Below are positions 8,582 to 16,285 of a DNA stretch of 49,437 nucleotides, piece after piece; the stretch's first letter is position 1; each line of letters starts with the position of its first letter. Source of the DNA: Saprospiraceae bacterium (lineage in GTDB: Bacteria > Bacteroidota > Bacteroidia > Chitinophagales > Saprospiraceae); assembly GCA_020847915.1 (NCBI GenBank), contig JADLBE010000111.1:1-49437 (forward strand), read 5' to 3'. Under the pieces are notes generated by a model. It searched no databases, had not been told where the DNA came from, and was given only the letters and a program-made list of their open reading frames with translations. A program made the translations under genes and the position numbers.

Positions 8582-8740
8582 ACGAGATACGAAATTTGAA
8601 ATTTGAAATTTGAATTGGATTTTAGGGATTTGCAGGATTTTGAGCTTGGGAAAGGAATCACTATTCCCTTTTTCGAGACCAAAATCCTGCAAATCCCTAA
8701 AATCCAATTCTAATTTCAAACTTCAAATTTCGTATCTCGT
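8582..8740. repeat. Palindrome P4: 60-bp arms with AAATTTG heptamers
   Basis: Arms 8582-8641 and 8681-8740 pair at 58 of 60 positions around a 39-nt loop that itself can form a small hairpin. The outer part begins ACGAGATACG followed by three AAATTTG heptamers; the inner part is the 30-bp arm shared with P3. It lies between the co-oriented OsmC and PLP-enzyme genes, so it may terminate the first transcript. The outer part is also the arm of P10. Confidence 0.95.
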
Positions 8741-8795
8741 AAATCAAAGTTGAGCTGCCAAAGGCAACATCACATCATTCCTTACAACCAACATC

Positions 8796-9971
8796 ATGGA
8801 AGAACAATACTCCCCCGAAACCCTGGCCGTGCGTATGCAAAACCGCCGCACACCCGAAAAAGAACACAGCACGCCTTTGTTCCTCACTTCCAGTTTTGTG
8901 TACGACTCGGCCGAAGACATGGCCGACGCCTTCACCAAAGACGACCCCGAGGTGAACATCTACAGTCGTTTTTCCAACCCGACGGTGGATGAATTTGTGG
9001 ACAAAATGTGTATGCTCGAAGGCGCGGAGGCGGGTGTGGCCACGGCTACGGGTATGGCGGCGGTGTTCAACACGTTTATGAGTTTGTTGCAGGCAGGCGA
9101 CCACATGCTGTCGGCTTCGGCGGTGTTTGGTTCCACCCACACCATCCTCACCAAATACATGCCCAAATGGGGCATCAGCAGCACGTATTTCGACATGAAC
9201 AAGCCCGAAACCATCGAGGCGCTTATCAGGCCGGAAACGAAACTGCTGTACCTCGAAACACCTTCCAATCCCGGGCTCGACCTCATCGATCTGGAGCTCG
9301 TGGGCGAAATTTGCCGTCGCCGGGGTATTTTGTTTGTGGTCGACAACTGTTTTGCAACACCTGTTTTGCAAAAGCCCATCCATTTCGGCGCCGATTTGGT
9401 AATCCATTCGGCTACCAAGTTTATAGACGGACAAGGGCGGGTGCTCGGTGGCGCCGTGTTGGGCCGCAAGGACCTCATCCACGACATTTACCTCATGACC
9501 CGCAACACGGGTCCGTCCATGAGTCCGTTCAACGCCTGGGTACTGAGCAAAAGTTTGGAAACCCTCACCCTGCGTATGGAGCGACACAGCGCCAGTGCCC
9601 TCGGTTTGGCAAAAGCACTGGAAGGCCATCCCGAAGTATCGCGCGTTCGTTACCCGTTTCTCAAAAGTCACCCACAATACGCCATCGCCCAAAAACAAAT
9701 GAGCCTGGGCGGCGGTATAGTGGCGTTCGAGTTGAAAGGCGGATTGGTGCACGGCCGGCGTTTTTTGAACAGCCTGAAAATGCTTTCCCGCACCAACAAT
9801 CTGGGCGACAGCCGAAGCATCGCATCGCACCCGGCCTCTACAACCCACTCCAAACTCAGCGAAGCCGAACGGCAGTTGGTAGGCATCACGCCGGGCTTAA
9901 TTCGGGTATCTGTGGGGCTTGAATCGCTCGTGGATATTGAAAGGGATGTATTGCAAGCGCTGTCGGCTTGA
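8796..9971 (+). CDS. metZ: PLP-dependent Cys/Met metabolism enzyme, probably O-succinylhomoserine sulfhydrylase
   Basis: A 391-residue fold-type I PLP enzyme of the Cys/Met metabolism family. The Schiff-base lysine is Lys208 in HSATKFIDGQGRVLGG. This lysine context with GQGRVLGG resembles O-succinylhomoserine sulfhydrylase more than cystathionine gamma-lyase. YSRFSNPT near residue 56 binds the phosphate and SVGLE near the C-terminus is also diagnostic. It would make homocysteine directly from an activated homoserine and sulfide in the cytoplasm. Cystathionine gamma-synthase or methionine gamma-lyase activity cannot be excluded by eye. No other methionine gene is nearby, and palindrome P4 lies just upstream. 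Confidence 0.8.
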   Translation: MEEQYSPETLAVRMQNRRTPEKEHSTPLFLTSSFVYDSAEDMADAFTKDDPEVNIYSRFSNPTVDEFVDKMCMLEGAEAGVATATGMAAVFNTFMSLLQAGDHMLSASAVFGSTHTILTKYMPKWGISSTYFDMNKPETIEALIRPETKLLYLETPSNPGLDLIDLELVGEICRRRGILFVVDNCFATPVLQKPIHFGADLVIHSATKFIDGQGRVLGGAVLGRKDLIHDIYLMTRNTGPSMSPFNAWVLSKSLETLTLRMERHSASALGLAKALEGHPEVSRVRYPFLKSHPQYAIAQKQMSLGGGIVAFELKGGLVHGRRFLNSLKMLSRTNNLGDSRSIASHPASTTHSKLSEAERQLVGITPGLIRVSVGLESLVDIERDVLQALSA

Positions 9972-10089
9972 TAACTATTTTAACGAAGTCTGTTTTAAAA
10001 TATCAAAAGATTTTGCAGCTTTGCAGCACAATGTCCAATACATATTTGGCATTGTGCAAGTAGTTCAAAATCCTATTAACAACAGACGC

Positions 10090-10347
10090 ATGGAAAATTT
10101 CAGCCCCGACCAATCGCCCTACGTCCCTGACGAGCAGTCGCAACAACTTGTGGAAAAAAACCGTCGCCTCGCACAACGCGGTCGATGGTGGCTTTGTGCC
10201 GGTGTTGGTTTGATGGGAGCAAGTTTCGGGGTAAATTTTCTGCTGTTCGACTCGGCGGATCATACCTTTTCCATGAGCATGTACATCCTCACTTCTTTGG
10301 GTACGTTGTGCATCGTTAAAAGCCTGGCGGATTTGCTGGGGTTTTAG
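10090..10347 (+). CDS. Small two-helix membrane protein, unknown function
   Basis: Not recognised. An 85-residue protein with a hydrophilic proline/glutamine-rich N-terminus, a basic stretch (KNRRLAQRGR), and two membrane segments (about 37-55 and 62-80). The track ORF starts at 9919 inside the preceding gene; ATG 10090 gives a compact protein with its own spacer, so it is preferred. A CATATTTG -7-like element lies about 40 bp upstream inside an imperfect palindrome. The TAG stop overlaps the first unit of the AGCAGGC array of P5. Confidence 0.6.
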   Translation: MENFSPDQSPYVPDEQSQQLVEKNRRLAQRGRWWLCAGVGLMGASFGVNFLLFDSADHTFSMSMYILTSLGTLCIVKSLADLLGF

Positions 10348-10473
10348 CAGGCAGCAGGCAGCAGGCAGCAGGCAGCAGGCAGCAGGCAGCAGGCAGCAAA
10401 AAAACACCCAAGCATTTGTTTTTCAAGTGATTGGGTGTTTTTTTTGCTACCTGCTGCCTGCTGCCTGCTGCCT
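10346..10473. repeat. Palindrome P5: AGCAGGC x7 / hairpin / GCTGCCT x4
   Basis: Seven exact AGCAGGC heptamers (10346-10394) face four inverse units (10446-10473: GCTACCT and three GCTGCCT) around a strong hairpin. The stop codon of the upstream gene overlaps the first unit by two bases. Same unit as P2, about 6 kb away. Confidence 0.95.
10398..10444. terminator. Bidirectional terminator within P5
   Basis: 14-bp stem AAAAAAACACCCAA / TTGGGTGTTTTTTT with a 19-nt loop and a T run on either strand, between convergent genes. Confidence 0.85.
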
Positions 10474-10481
10474 GCTAAAAA

Positions 10482-11315
10482 CTACTGCAGCTTGAACCGT
10501 ACCGGAAGCCTGTAGCGCACTTTTACCGGATGCCCGTTGGCTTCGCCGGGGCTCCATTTGGGCATGTTGCTCACCACGCGTACCGCCTCTTTACCACATC
10601 CGCCGCCGATGTCGCGTACGATGGTCACGTCGCTGACTGTGCCGTCCTTGTTGACTACAAACGACAGGTGTACAGCACCCTGAATCCTGTTTTCGTTTGC
10701 CAGGGCTGGATATTTGATGTTTTTGGCCAGGTAAAGCATCAGCTCGTTTTCACCTCCGGGGAAGCTTGGCGGTTTTTGTACGGTAAATATTTCGAACGTT
10801 TCTTCCTCTGCGGGCTTTTTGGGTTCCTCGATGATGCGCAGTTCCGTCGGGTTCTCGATGATGGCCGGAGGCGCTTCGTCCGTCCCTGTCTGGGTGGTGG
10901 CGCCGATATCGGCGGTGGATTGCACGAGTTCATCGACGGCCGTTTGTGGCGCTTCGTTTACGAGTTCGTCGGGGCGCACCACAGGCGGTACAAATTCGAT
11001 GGTGGAACGTGTTGGCGGCGGCGGCGTTTCAACCACCGGTGGCGGCGGCACTTTCTCAAGCTCTATAGGTGGTGCCTCCAAAATGGGTTTGTATTCCGTA
11101 TACGGATCAAGTGGCATTAAAGTTTTGGCAGCGCGAAGCAACAGGGGCGCCCCCAACCCGATGCCCACCAAAATTAAGGCAAAGATCAGGGCGTTGCGCA
11201 AACGGTTTGGGTATTCGCGGCGAAGCAGGTAAGCGCCGTAAGCGCGGTTGCGGTTGGAAAAGACGATGTCGAGCATGTCCCGGTAGGCGGGACCGCTATG
11301 CATTTCAGCAGCCAT
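10482..11315 (-). CDS. TonB family energy transducer (copy 1)
   Basis: A 277-residue TonB-type protein. After a short cytoplasmic segment (YRDMLDIVFSNRNRAYGAY) it has one membrane helix (about 38-60) and a proline-rich periplasmic spacer (PPPPVVETPPPPTR). The C-terminal TonB domain (SFPGGENELMLYLAKNIKYP ... VVNKDGTVSDVTIVRDIGGG) contacts TonB-dependent outer-membrane receptors. The start is set to 11315 by comparison with copy 2; the track's extra 17 residues are unsupported. It is the last gene after exbB-exbD-exbD-tonB, but a 342-bp gap with a terminator separates it from copy 2, so it may be transcribed separately. Confidence 0.9.
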   Translation of the reverse strand: MAAEMHSGPAYRDMLDIVFSNRNRAYGAYLLRREYPNRLRNALIFALILVGIGLGAPLLLRAAKTLMPLDPYTEYKPILEAPPIELEKVPPPPVVETPPPPTRSTIEFVPPVVRPDELVNEAPQTAVDELVQSTADIGATTQTGTDEAPPAIIENPTELRIIEEPKKPAEEETFEIFTVQKPPSFPGGENELMLYLAKNIKYPALANENRIQGAVHLSFVVNKDGTVSDVTIVRDIGGGCGKEAVRVVSNMPKWSPGEANGHPVKVRYRLPVRFKLQ

Positions 11316-11477
11316 GACGGAGGTGTTTACAGAATGATCGGAATGGCTCCAGGAATGTTGCAACATCCTGTACGTGAGCCGGTTAGTTAGTTGATCGATC
11401 TATAAAGTAAGATGCAGACTGCTTGATTTTTGGTGGGCGGGGGAAGGAAAAAAGTTTGGGGTTATGAGTTTGAAAAA

Positions 11478-11563
11478 TAACCACATTAGGCACATAAGTT
11501 TACCAAGGCACATTAGAGCTTTTTCTAATGTGCCTAAGTAATCTTATGTGCCTAATGTGGTTA
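11478..11563. repeat. Palindrome P6 between the two tonB genes
   Basis: Outer arms 11478-11498 / 11543-11563 form a perfect 21-bp inverted repeat; inner arms 11506-11517 / 11524-11535 add a perfect 12-bp stem. Both arms reuse the word GGCACAT(T/A)AG. The remainder of the 342-bp spacer holds a terminator, a 3x18-bp tandem repeat and no gene. Confidence 0.9.
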
Positions 11564-11566
11564 CAA

Positions 11567-11601
11567 AAAAGCCCTGCAACGACGAACGTTGCAAGGCTTT
11601 T
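11567..11601 (-). terminator. Terminator after tonB copy 2
   Basis: 15-bp stem with one mismatch (AAAAGCCCTGCAACG / CGTTGCAAGGCTTTT), 5-nt loop, followed on the minus strand by a T run. Confidence 0.8.
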
Positions 11602-11604
11602 ATT

Positions 11605-11658
11605 TGTCATCCCGTCAGGGATTGTCATCCCATCAGGGATTGTCATCCTGTAAGGAAT
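11605..11658. repeat. 3 x 18-bp tandem repeat (TGTCATCCCGTCAGGGAT type)
   Basis: Three consecutive 18-bp units at 11605, 11623 and 11641, the third diverged. It reaches the stop codon of tonB copy 2. A related GTCATCC..TAGGGA repeat lies at 33713-33780. Confidence 0.85.
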
Positions 11659-12497
11659 TACTCGAGTCGGAAACGAACTGGAAGCGTGTAGCGCACCTTT
11701 ACGGGGTGGCCGTTGGCTTCACCGGGGCTCCATTTGGGCATGGTACCTACCACGCGCATGGCTTCTTTGCCACAGCCGCCGCCGATGTCTTTTACGATGG
11801 CCACATCGCTTACCGAACCGTTTTTGTTCACCACGAAGGTGAGTGCAACCACGCCCTGGATGTTGTTTTCGCGGGCGAGCGGTGGGTATTTGATGTTTTC
11901 CGCGAGGTACTTGAGCAGTTCGCCTTCACCACCGGGGAAACTTGGTGGTTTCTGGATGTCGAACATCTCGTAGGTTTTTTCCTCTACGGGCGCTTTGGGT
12001 TCTTCAACAATTTTCAACTCGGAAGGGTTGTCGAGCAGGGCCGGGGGCGCGTCGTCGTTGCCTTCTTTGTTTTCTTTGCCGATGTCATCGTCGATCAACT
12101 TAAGATCTTCGGTGGCGATTTGTTTTTCTTCCACCACTTCCTCGTCTTTTTTCACCACAGGCGGCACGAATCTAACCGTGGTACGTGTAGGCGGCGGCGG
12201 GGTTTCCACCGGCGGAGGCGGGGGCGGGGGTGGCGTATTCGGATCGATATCCGGAGGCGGACCGAGTTCGGCCACCACATCTACGGGTTTTTCCTGGGGT
12301 ACCAGCGACTTCACGGCGCTCATTACAAACGGCACGATGACGAAGGAGGCAACGAGGAGCAACGCATAAAGCAGGGCGCGACGCAGGTGCTTAGGATATT
12401 CGCGACGGAGGAAGTAGGCTCCGTACGCTTTGTTTCGATCGGCGAAGACGATGTCGAGCATATCCCTGTAGATGGAGGTGCTTCTTTCTTCTGCCAT
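11658..12497 (-). CDS. TonB family energy transducer (copy 2)
   Basis: A 279-residue TonB-type protein with the same plan as copy 1: cytoplasmic RDMLDIVFADRNKAYGAYFLRREYP, one membrane helix (about 40-62), a periplasmic proline spacer (PPPPPPPPVETPPPPTR) and a C-terminal TonB domain ending VRYTLPVRFRLE. The two copies are clearly paralogues, nearly identical in the C-terminal receptor-binding part and divergent in the acidic middle. It follows exbD by 42 bp, so it belongs to the exbB-exbD-exbD-tonB operon and would transmit proton-motive force to outer-membrane receptors. Confidence 0.93.
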   Translation of the reverse strand: MAEERSTSIYRDMLDIVFADRNKAYGAYFLRREYPKHLRRALLYALLLVASFVIVPFVMSAVKSLVPQEKPVDVVAELGPPPDIDPNTPPPPPPPPVETPPPPTRTTVRFVPPVVKKDEEVVEEKQIATEDLKLIDDDIGKENKEGNDDAPPALLDNPSELKIVEEPKAPVEEKTYEMFDIQKPPSFPGGEGELLKYLAENIKYPPLARENNIQGVVALTFVVNKNGSVSDVAIVKDIGGGCGKEAMRVVGTMPKWSPGEANGHPVKVRYTLPVRFRLE

Positions 12498-12539
12498 GAT
12501 TTCGTTAGTTTTTAAAGATAAACGGTTGTGGCGTTTGTG

Positions 12540-13157
12540 TTACTGCGCAGGTTCGGATTGCACCGTAGGATTGAAATTCATGCCTTTGGCAGGATCCTTG
12601 ATGAAATCTTCCTCCAGTTTGGAAACGTCGAGGATAACGTAGTAACGCACCTTGGTAATGGACATCTCGTCAAGTACGTCGACAAGGTTTTTATACTTGG
12701 CGTCTTTGGTAGGTTTGATCAGAACGTTCAGGAATGATCCTTTGCGTTGTTCTTTGGTTTTGAAGTCTTCGAACTCTTCTTCACCAAACATCTCTTTTAC
12801 CTTGACTTGTTTGTCGAGGATCACCCTGCGAACGCCTTCGGCGGAAAAATCCGTCGAATCAAGCTTGGGTTCGGTGATGCCTTCGTAGTAGTATACCTTG
12901 TCGTCTTTGCCGAGGATAAGGGTCAAAACTTTCGATTCCTTTACAGGTTCTTGTTCGTCTTTTTTGACATCTTTCTCGGGCATGACCAGTGCCATAATCT
13001 GCGGTTTGGCCAGCGTTGTGGTAAGCATAAAAAATGTGATGAGCAGGAACCCAAGGTCCACCATCGGCGTAAAGTCGATGCGGGTGGACATTTTTTTGGA
13101 TCTTACCTTACCACCTTTTTTATGACCGCCTCCACTGTCTTGTGATAATTCAGCCAT
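12540..13157 (-). CDS. exbD: ExbD/TolR family biopolymer transport protein (ExbD-2)
   Basis: A 205-residue ExbD with a cytoplasmic basic N-terminus, one membrane helix at about 28-50 and a periplasmic domain. The helix carries the proton-path aspartate Asp34 (FTPMVDLGFLLITFFML). It is longer than the E. coli protein (about 140 residues), as is usual in Bacteroidota. It works with ExbB to use proton flow to energise TonB. It lies 62 bp downstream of a second exbD and upstream of tonB. Confidence 0.92.
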   Translation of the reverse strand: MAELSQDSGGGHKKGGKVRSKKMSTRIDFTPMVDLGFLLITFFMLTTTLAKPQIMALVMPEKDVKKDEQEPVKESKVLTLILGKDDKVYYYEGITEPKLDSTDFSAEGVRRVILDKQVKVKEMFGEEEFEDFKTKEQRKGSFLNVLIKPTKDAKYKNLVDVLDEMSITKVRYYVILDVSKLEEDFIKDPAKGMNFNPTVQSEPAQ

Positions 13158-13219
13158 TGCGCTGTTGCTTTTTAAAGGATGAAGTGTAAGTGGATTTTAC
13201 ACAAAGGATCGAACAAAAT

Positions 13220-13867
13220 TTATTTGCCTCCCGGCTTTTTGTTCGGATCGGCCTCTGAGTTGGTGATCAGGTTGAACTTGTTCACGTTGATATCTGTCAG
13301 GGTATTGATGACATTTTGGACGGCCGGATAAGGCGTGTCTTTGTCAGCTTTTACCACAATAACATAATCATCATTCACTTTACCTTCCTGTTTCATCTTA
13401 AACTGTGCAAGGCGTGCGTTGTGCACCCACGGACCGAGTTCGTTGTTGGAAGTATCCGACGGAATGCCGTCTACCTTCAATTGCGAACGTTCGGAGGGCG
13501 GCAAATTGAGCCAACCTTTCAGTTTGGTACGCTCCACGCCGAATCCGCCTGCGATGCTGAACTTCAGTTTCTCTTCCTCGTTAAGGCCGAGTTGGTACTG
13601 CGAGTTCATGTCATCGATCAGCGCTTTGCGGGTGTGCTGGCCGGCCATATCGAGGAAAACCTGCCCTTCTTTCGACACCAGGATGGTCAGGGTGCCTGCA
13701 TCGGGGAGTTTGGTTTCCGAAATGGACGACGGTGTATCCACCACCACCGATTCCTGCGGTTTCGCCTTGGCTGTGAGCATGAAAAACGTAAGCAAAAGAA
13801 ATGCTACGTCGGTCATGGCAGTCATATCAACGAGGGGTGAACCGCGTTTGGGCTTATGTTTTGGCAT
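13220..13867 (-). CDS. exbD: ExbD/TolR family biopolymer transport protein (ExbD-1)
   Basis: A 215-residue ExbD. The single membrane helix (about 14-34) carries Asp20 in MTAMTDVAFLLLTFFML, the conserved proton carrier. The long periplasmic part ends with the usual TDINVNKFNLIT strand. It differs strongly from ExbD-2 in the periplasmic domain, so the two may form mixed dimers or serve different partners. It sits 43 bp after exbB. Confidence 0.92.
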   Translation of the reverse strand: MPKHKPKRGSPLVDMTAMTDVAFLLLTFFMLTAKAKPQESVVVDTPSSISETKLPDAGTLTILVSKEGQVFLDMAGQHTRKALIDDMNSQYQLGLNEEEKLKFSIAGGFGVERTKLKGWLNLPPSERSQLKVDGIPSDTSNNELGPWVHNARLAQFKMKQEGKVNDDYVIVVKADKDTPYPAVQNVINTLTDINVNKFNLITNSEADPNKKPGGK

Positions 13868-13910
13868 ATGTCAGTTGCGCGTTGCGGGTTTTAAAAAAAC
13901 CCAGGGTGAT

Positions 13911-14735
13911 TTAGTGGTTGCGCGAAGCAAACGTTTGTGTCAGGCTGTAACCGGCTTCATCGATGCGGTAGGTCATGCTGTCGATACGGCTGGTAAAGAA
14001 GTTGTAAAAAATGATGGCAAGCGCCGAAGTACCGATACCGAGGGCGGTATTGATAAGGGCTTCGGAGATACCTGTAGCAAGCGCCGTGGAGTCAGGAGCA
14101 CCGGCAGTAGCAAGAGCCGCGAAGGCTTTGATCATACCAAGTACCGTACCGAACAGACCCAAAAGCGTGGCAACCGATGCGATCGTAGCCAGGATGTTGA
14201 GGTTCTTTTCAAGCATCGGAAGCTCAAGCGTTGTAGCTTCTTCCACTTCTTTCTGGATGGCCAGTACCTTCTGGTCCTTTTCCATACCCGAACCTACTTT
14301 TTCCATTTCAGCGTACTTTTCCAAACCTGCACGAACAACATTGGCGATCGAACCTTTTTGTTTGTCGCAAGCCGAGATGGCGCCGCTGATGTCGTTGCGG
14401 TCAAGCATGCCGCGGATACCTTTTACAAAATTGTCAACATTACCCGATCCACCGGCTTTACGCAGGGTGATGAAACGCTCAATAACAAAAACAATAACGA
14501 TCAGCAAAAGGCCCTGAAGTACAGGTACTACATAACCACCTTTGTAAATGGTGCCGATGTAATCGCCGGGCAGCGGATCTTTGGTGTTGTCGTTGTCTAC
14601 AAAGTGACTTGGATCACCGAAAATGAATTTAAAAAGCAGAAACGTTATAACAAAACAAACGGGGATCACGATGTAAGGAAAAAGCGCGCCCGAATTGTTC
14701 TGTTGGTTGGTCTGAGATGTTTTTGCTGCTGTCAT
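13911..14735 (-). CDS. exbB: MotA/TolQ/ExbB proton channel family protein
   Basis: A 274-residue ExbB. There are membrane helices near residues 19-40 and 68-86, a cytoplasmic region, then two helices holding the family signature (LNILATIASVATLLGLFGTVLGMIKAF and the TALGIGTSALAIIFYNFF helix). It forms the pentameric channel around ExbD. First gene of the minus-strand cluster exbB-exbD-exbD-tonB(-tonB). A 331-bp spacer upstream with a direct repeat probably holds the promoter. Confidence 0.93.
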   Translation of the reverse strand: MTAAKTSQTNQQNNSGALFPYIVIPVCFVITFLLFKFIFGDPSHFVDNDNTKDPLPGDYIGTIYKGGYVVPVLQGLLLIVIVFVIERFITLRKAGGSGNVDNFVKGIRGMLDRNDISGAISACDKQKGSIANVVRAGLEKYAEMEKVGSGMEKDQKVLAIQKEVEEATTLELPMLEKNLNILATIASVATLLGLFGTVLGMIKAFAALATAGAPDSTALATGISEALINTALGIGTSALAIIFYNFFTSRIDSMTYRIDEAGYSLTQTFASRNH

Positions 14736-15066
14736 GCTGCGAGTTAGTTTTGAGTTAATGAATGTTACGCAAAGTTTTGTGGGCAGTACAACGCTTCATT
14801 TTTCCGAACAATGATTTTTTACATTCAAAAACCAACAACTTCATAGATGCATGTTGCCTGGTTTTTGGTGGGCGAAGGCCCAAAAAAAAATCACTCCGTC
14901 AAAAAAAGGCGTTTTTCTGCGCCGTCAAATGGTTTTTCGCGGGGGTAAAAATAGTGTAAGACGTACAATTTCCAACCAAGCCTTTTAAATATTCATTTTA
15001 ACTTAGTGTAGAACCGTACAATTTTATTTGTTAAACATTGTTAATCCAACGTTTTTGCATTGATAC
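14736..15066. other. 331-bp spacer upstream of exbB with a 20-bp direct repeat
   Basis: No credible gene. A direct repeat, TAGTGTAAGACGTACAATTT at 14952-14971 and a one-indel variant at 15004-15024, is spaced about 52 bp apart, upstream of the exbB operon and downstream of kdsA. A short GGCG-loop-CGCC stem followed by seven T on the minus strand (about 14907-14924) could terminate kdsA. A weak -7-like AAACTTTG lies about 37 bp before exbB. Confidence 0.5.
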
Positions 15067-15882
15067 TCACATGGTTACCGCCTGGCGCAAACGCACCAAA
15101 CGTTCAAGCAATGCCTCCAGCCTATCAAGCGGCAACATGTTTGCACCATCCGATTTGGCCTCAGATGGCCTCGGATGGGTCTCGATGAACAAGCCGTCGG
15201 CTCCAACAGCGATGCCTGCCTTCGCAATCGTTTCGATCAAAGCAGGCCTGCCACCCGTTACGCCCGAGCTCTGGTTGGGTTGTTGCAAAGAGTGCGTACA
15301 GTCGAGCACCACCGGCACCCCAAACGACCGCATCACCGGTATGCCACGAAAATCAACCACCAGATCCTGGTAACCGAAGGTGGTGCCACGCTCGGTTAAA
15401 ACCACTCTGGGGTTGCCTTCTTCCTGCACTTTTTCCACGGCGAACTTCATGGCTTCCGGACTCACAAACTGGCCTTTTTTGATGTTGACCACTTTGCCCG
15501 TCTGGGCTGCCGCCACCAGCAAACTGGTTTGCCTGCACAAAAAAGCGGGTATCTGAAGGATGTCCACATACTTCGCCGCAAGCGCCGCCTCAGGCTCGGT
15601 ATGGATGTCGGTGGTGGTCGGGATATCGTAATGCTCCCCTACCCTTTTCAGGATGTCGAGGGCTACTTCATCGCCGATGCCCGTAAACGAATCGCGCTTG
15701 CTGCGGTTGGCTTTTCGGTAGGAACCTTTAAAGATGTAGGGTATCTGCAAACGGTTGCACATCTCGTTCACCTGTCCCGCAATGTCAAAAGCCATTTGCT
15801 CACCTTCGATGGCGCATGGACCGGCAATTAGGAAAAAATTGCCCGAACCGGTGTGTTTCAGGCGTGGGATGTCAAAAGTCAT
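15067..15882 (-). CDS. kdsA: 3-deoxy-8-phosphooctulonate synthase
   Basis: A 271-residue KDO8P synthase (normal length), which condenses phosphoenolpyruvate with arabinose 5-phosphate for lipid A-KDO synthesis in the cytoplasm. Diagnostic segments: FKGSYRKANRSKRDSFTG, LQIPAFLCRQTSLL, LTERGTTFGYQDLVVDFR and HSLQQPNQSSG. The early AGPCAIE motif has Cys where the metal-independent E. coli enzyme has Asn; with FIETHP and SDGAN later, this points to the metal-dependent class. KdsA, not DAHP synthase, is supported by RSKRDSFTG. It is downstream of the M1 peptidase gene across a 403-bp repeat-filled spacer. Confidence 0.96.
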   Translation of the reverse strand: MTFDIPRLKHTGSGNFFLIAGPCAIEGEQMAFDIAGQVNEMCNRLQIPYIFKGSYRKANRSKRDSFTGIGDEVALDILKRVGEHYDIPTTTDIHTEPEAALAAKYVDILQIPAFLCRQTSLLVAAAQTGKVVNIKKGQFVSPEAMKFAVEKVQEEGNPRVVLTERGTTFGYQDLVVDFRGIPVMRSFGVPVVLDCTHSLQQPNQSSGVTGGRPALIETIAKAGIAVGADGLFIETHPRPSEAKSDGANMLPLDRLEALLERLVRLRQAVTM

Positions 15883-16285
15883 TATTGTCTGTTGGTCTGT
15901 TAGTCTGTTGGTCGGTTGGTCTGTTGGTCGGAAAAATCAGGTGTTTCGCTGCGGTACTAATGTATTGGGCAAATGAGGTGTCTCGCTACCGCTCGACATG
16001 ACACTTTTCAGGAACTATTTGGGGAAGGTGCGCGCGGGCCTGCGGCCGCGTGCACCTTCCCTTCTCCAACAACCGTGTGTCATGTCGACTGAAGGGAGAC
16101 ACCTTTTCATCTCACCTTGTCATGTCGAGCACAGCGAGACACCTGATTTTTCCGACCAACCGACCAATAGACTGGCCGACCAACCGACTAGTTTTCGCAA
16201 AGATGACGAAATAAACGGCTTAATGGCTGCCTCTACAACCTGTAAAAGCCGGTGAGCCGTCGATTTTTGTCCTTCAGTGGCATTT
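15883..16285. repeat. Palindrome P7: 8-bp unit arrays and nested repeats, 403-bp spacer
   Basis: Left array 15887-15931 is made of GTCTGTTG-like octamers; right array 16152-16191 has five inverse octamers (CCGACCAA type). Segments 15918-15944 and 16139-16165 pair at 26 of 27 positions. Inside are copies of a GTGTCTCGCT...CGACATGACA repeat (about 15975-16012, 16078-16105, 16119-16145) and a GC-rich hairpin GGGAAGGTGC...GCACCTTCCC near 16022-16061. No gene is visible. Confidence 0.85.

Noticed and set aside
8796-9971. Cystathionine gamma-lyase or methionine gamma-lyase as the firm call
   Set aside because: The KFIDGQGRVLGG context favours O-succinylhomoserine sulfhydrylase, but substrate choice cannot be settled by eye, so confidence is limited.
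12513-12520. TATCTTTA as a separate promoter for tonB copy 2
   Set aside because: The last base deviates from consensus, no -33 element is seen, and the 42-bp gap fits simple operon read-through.
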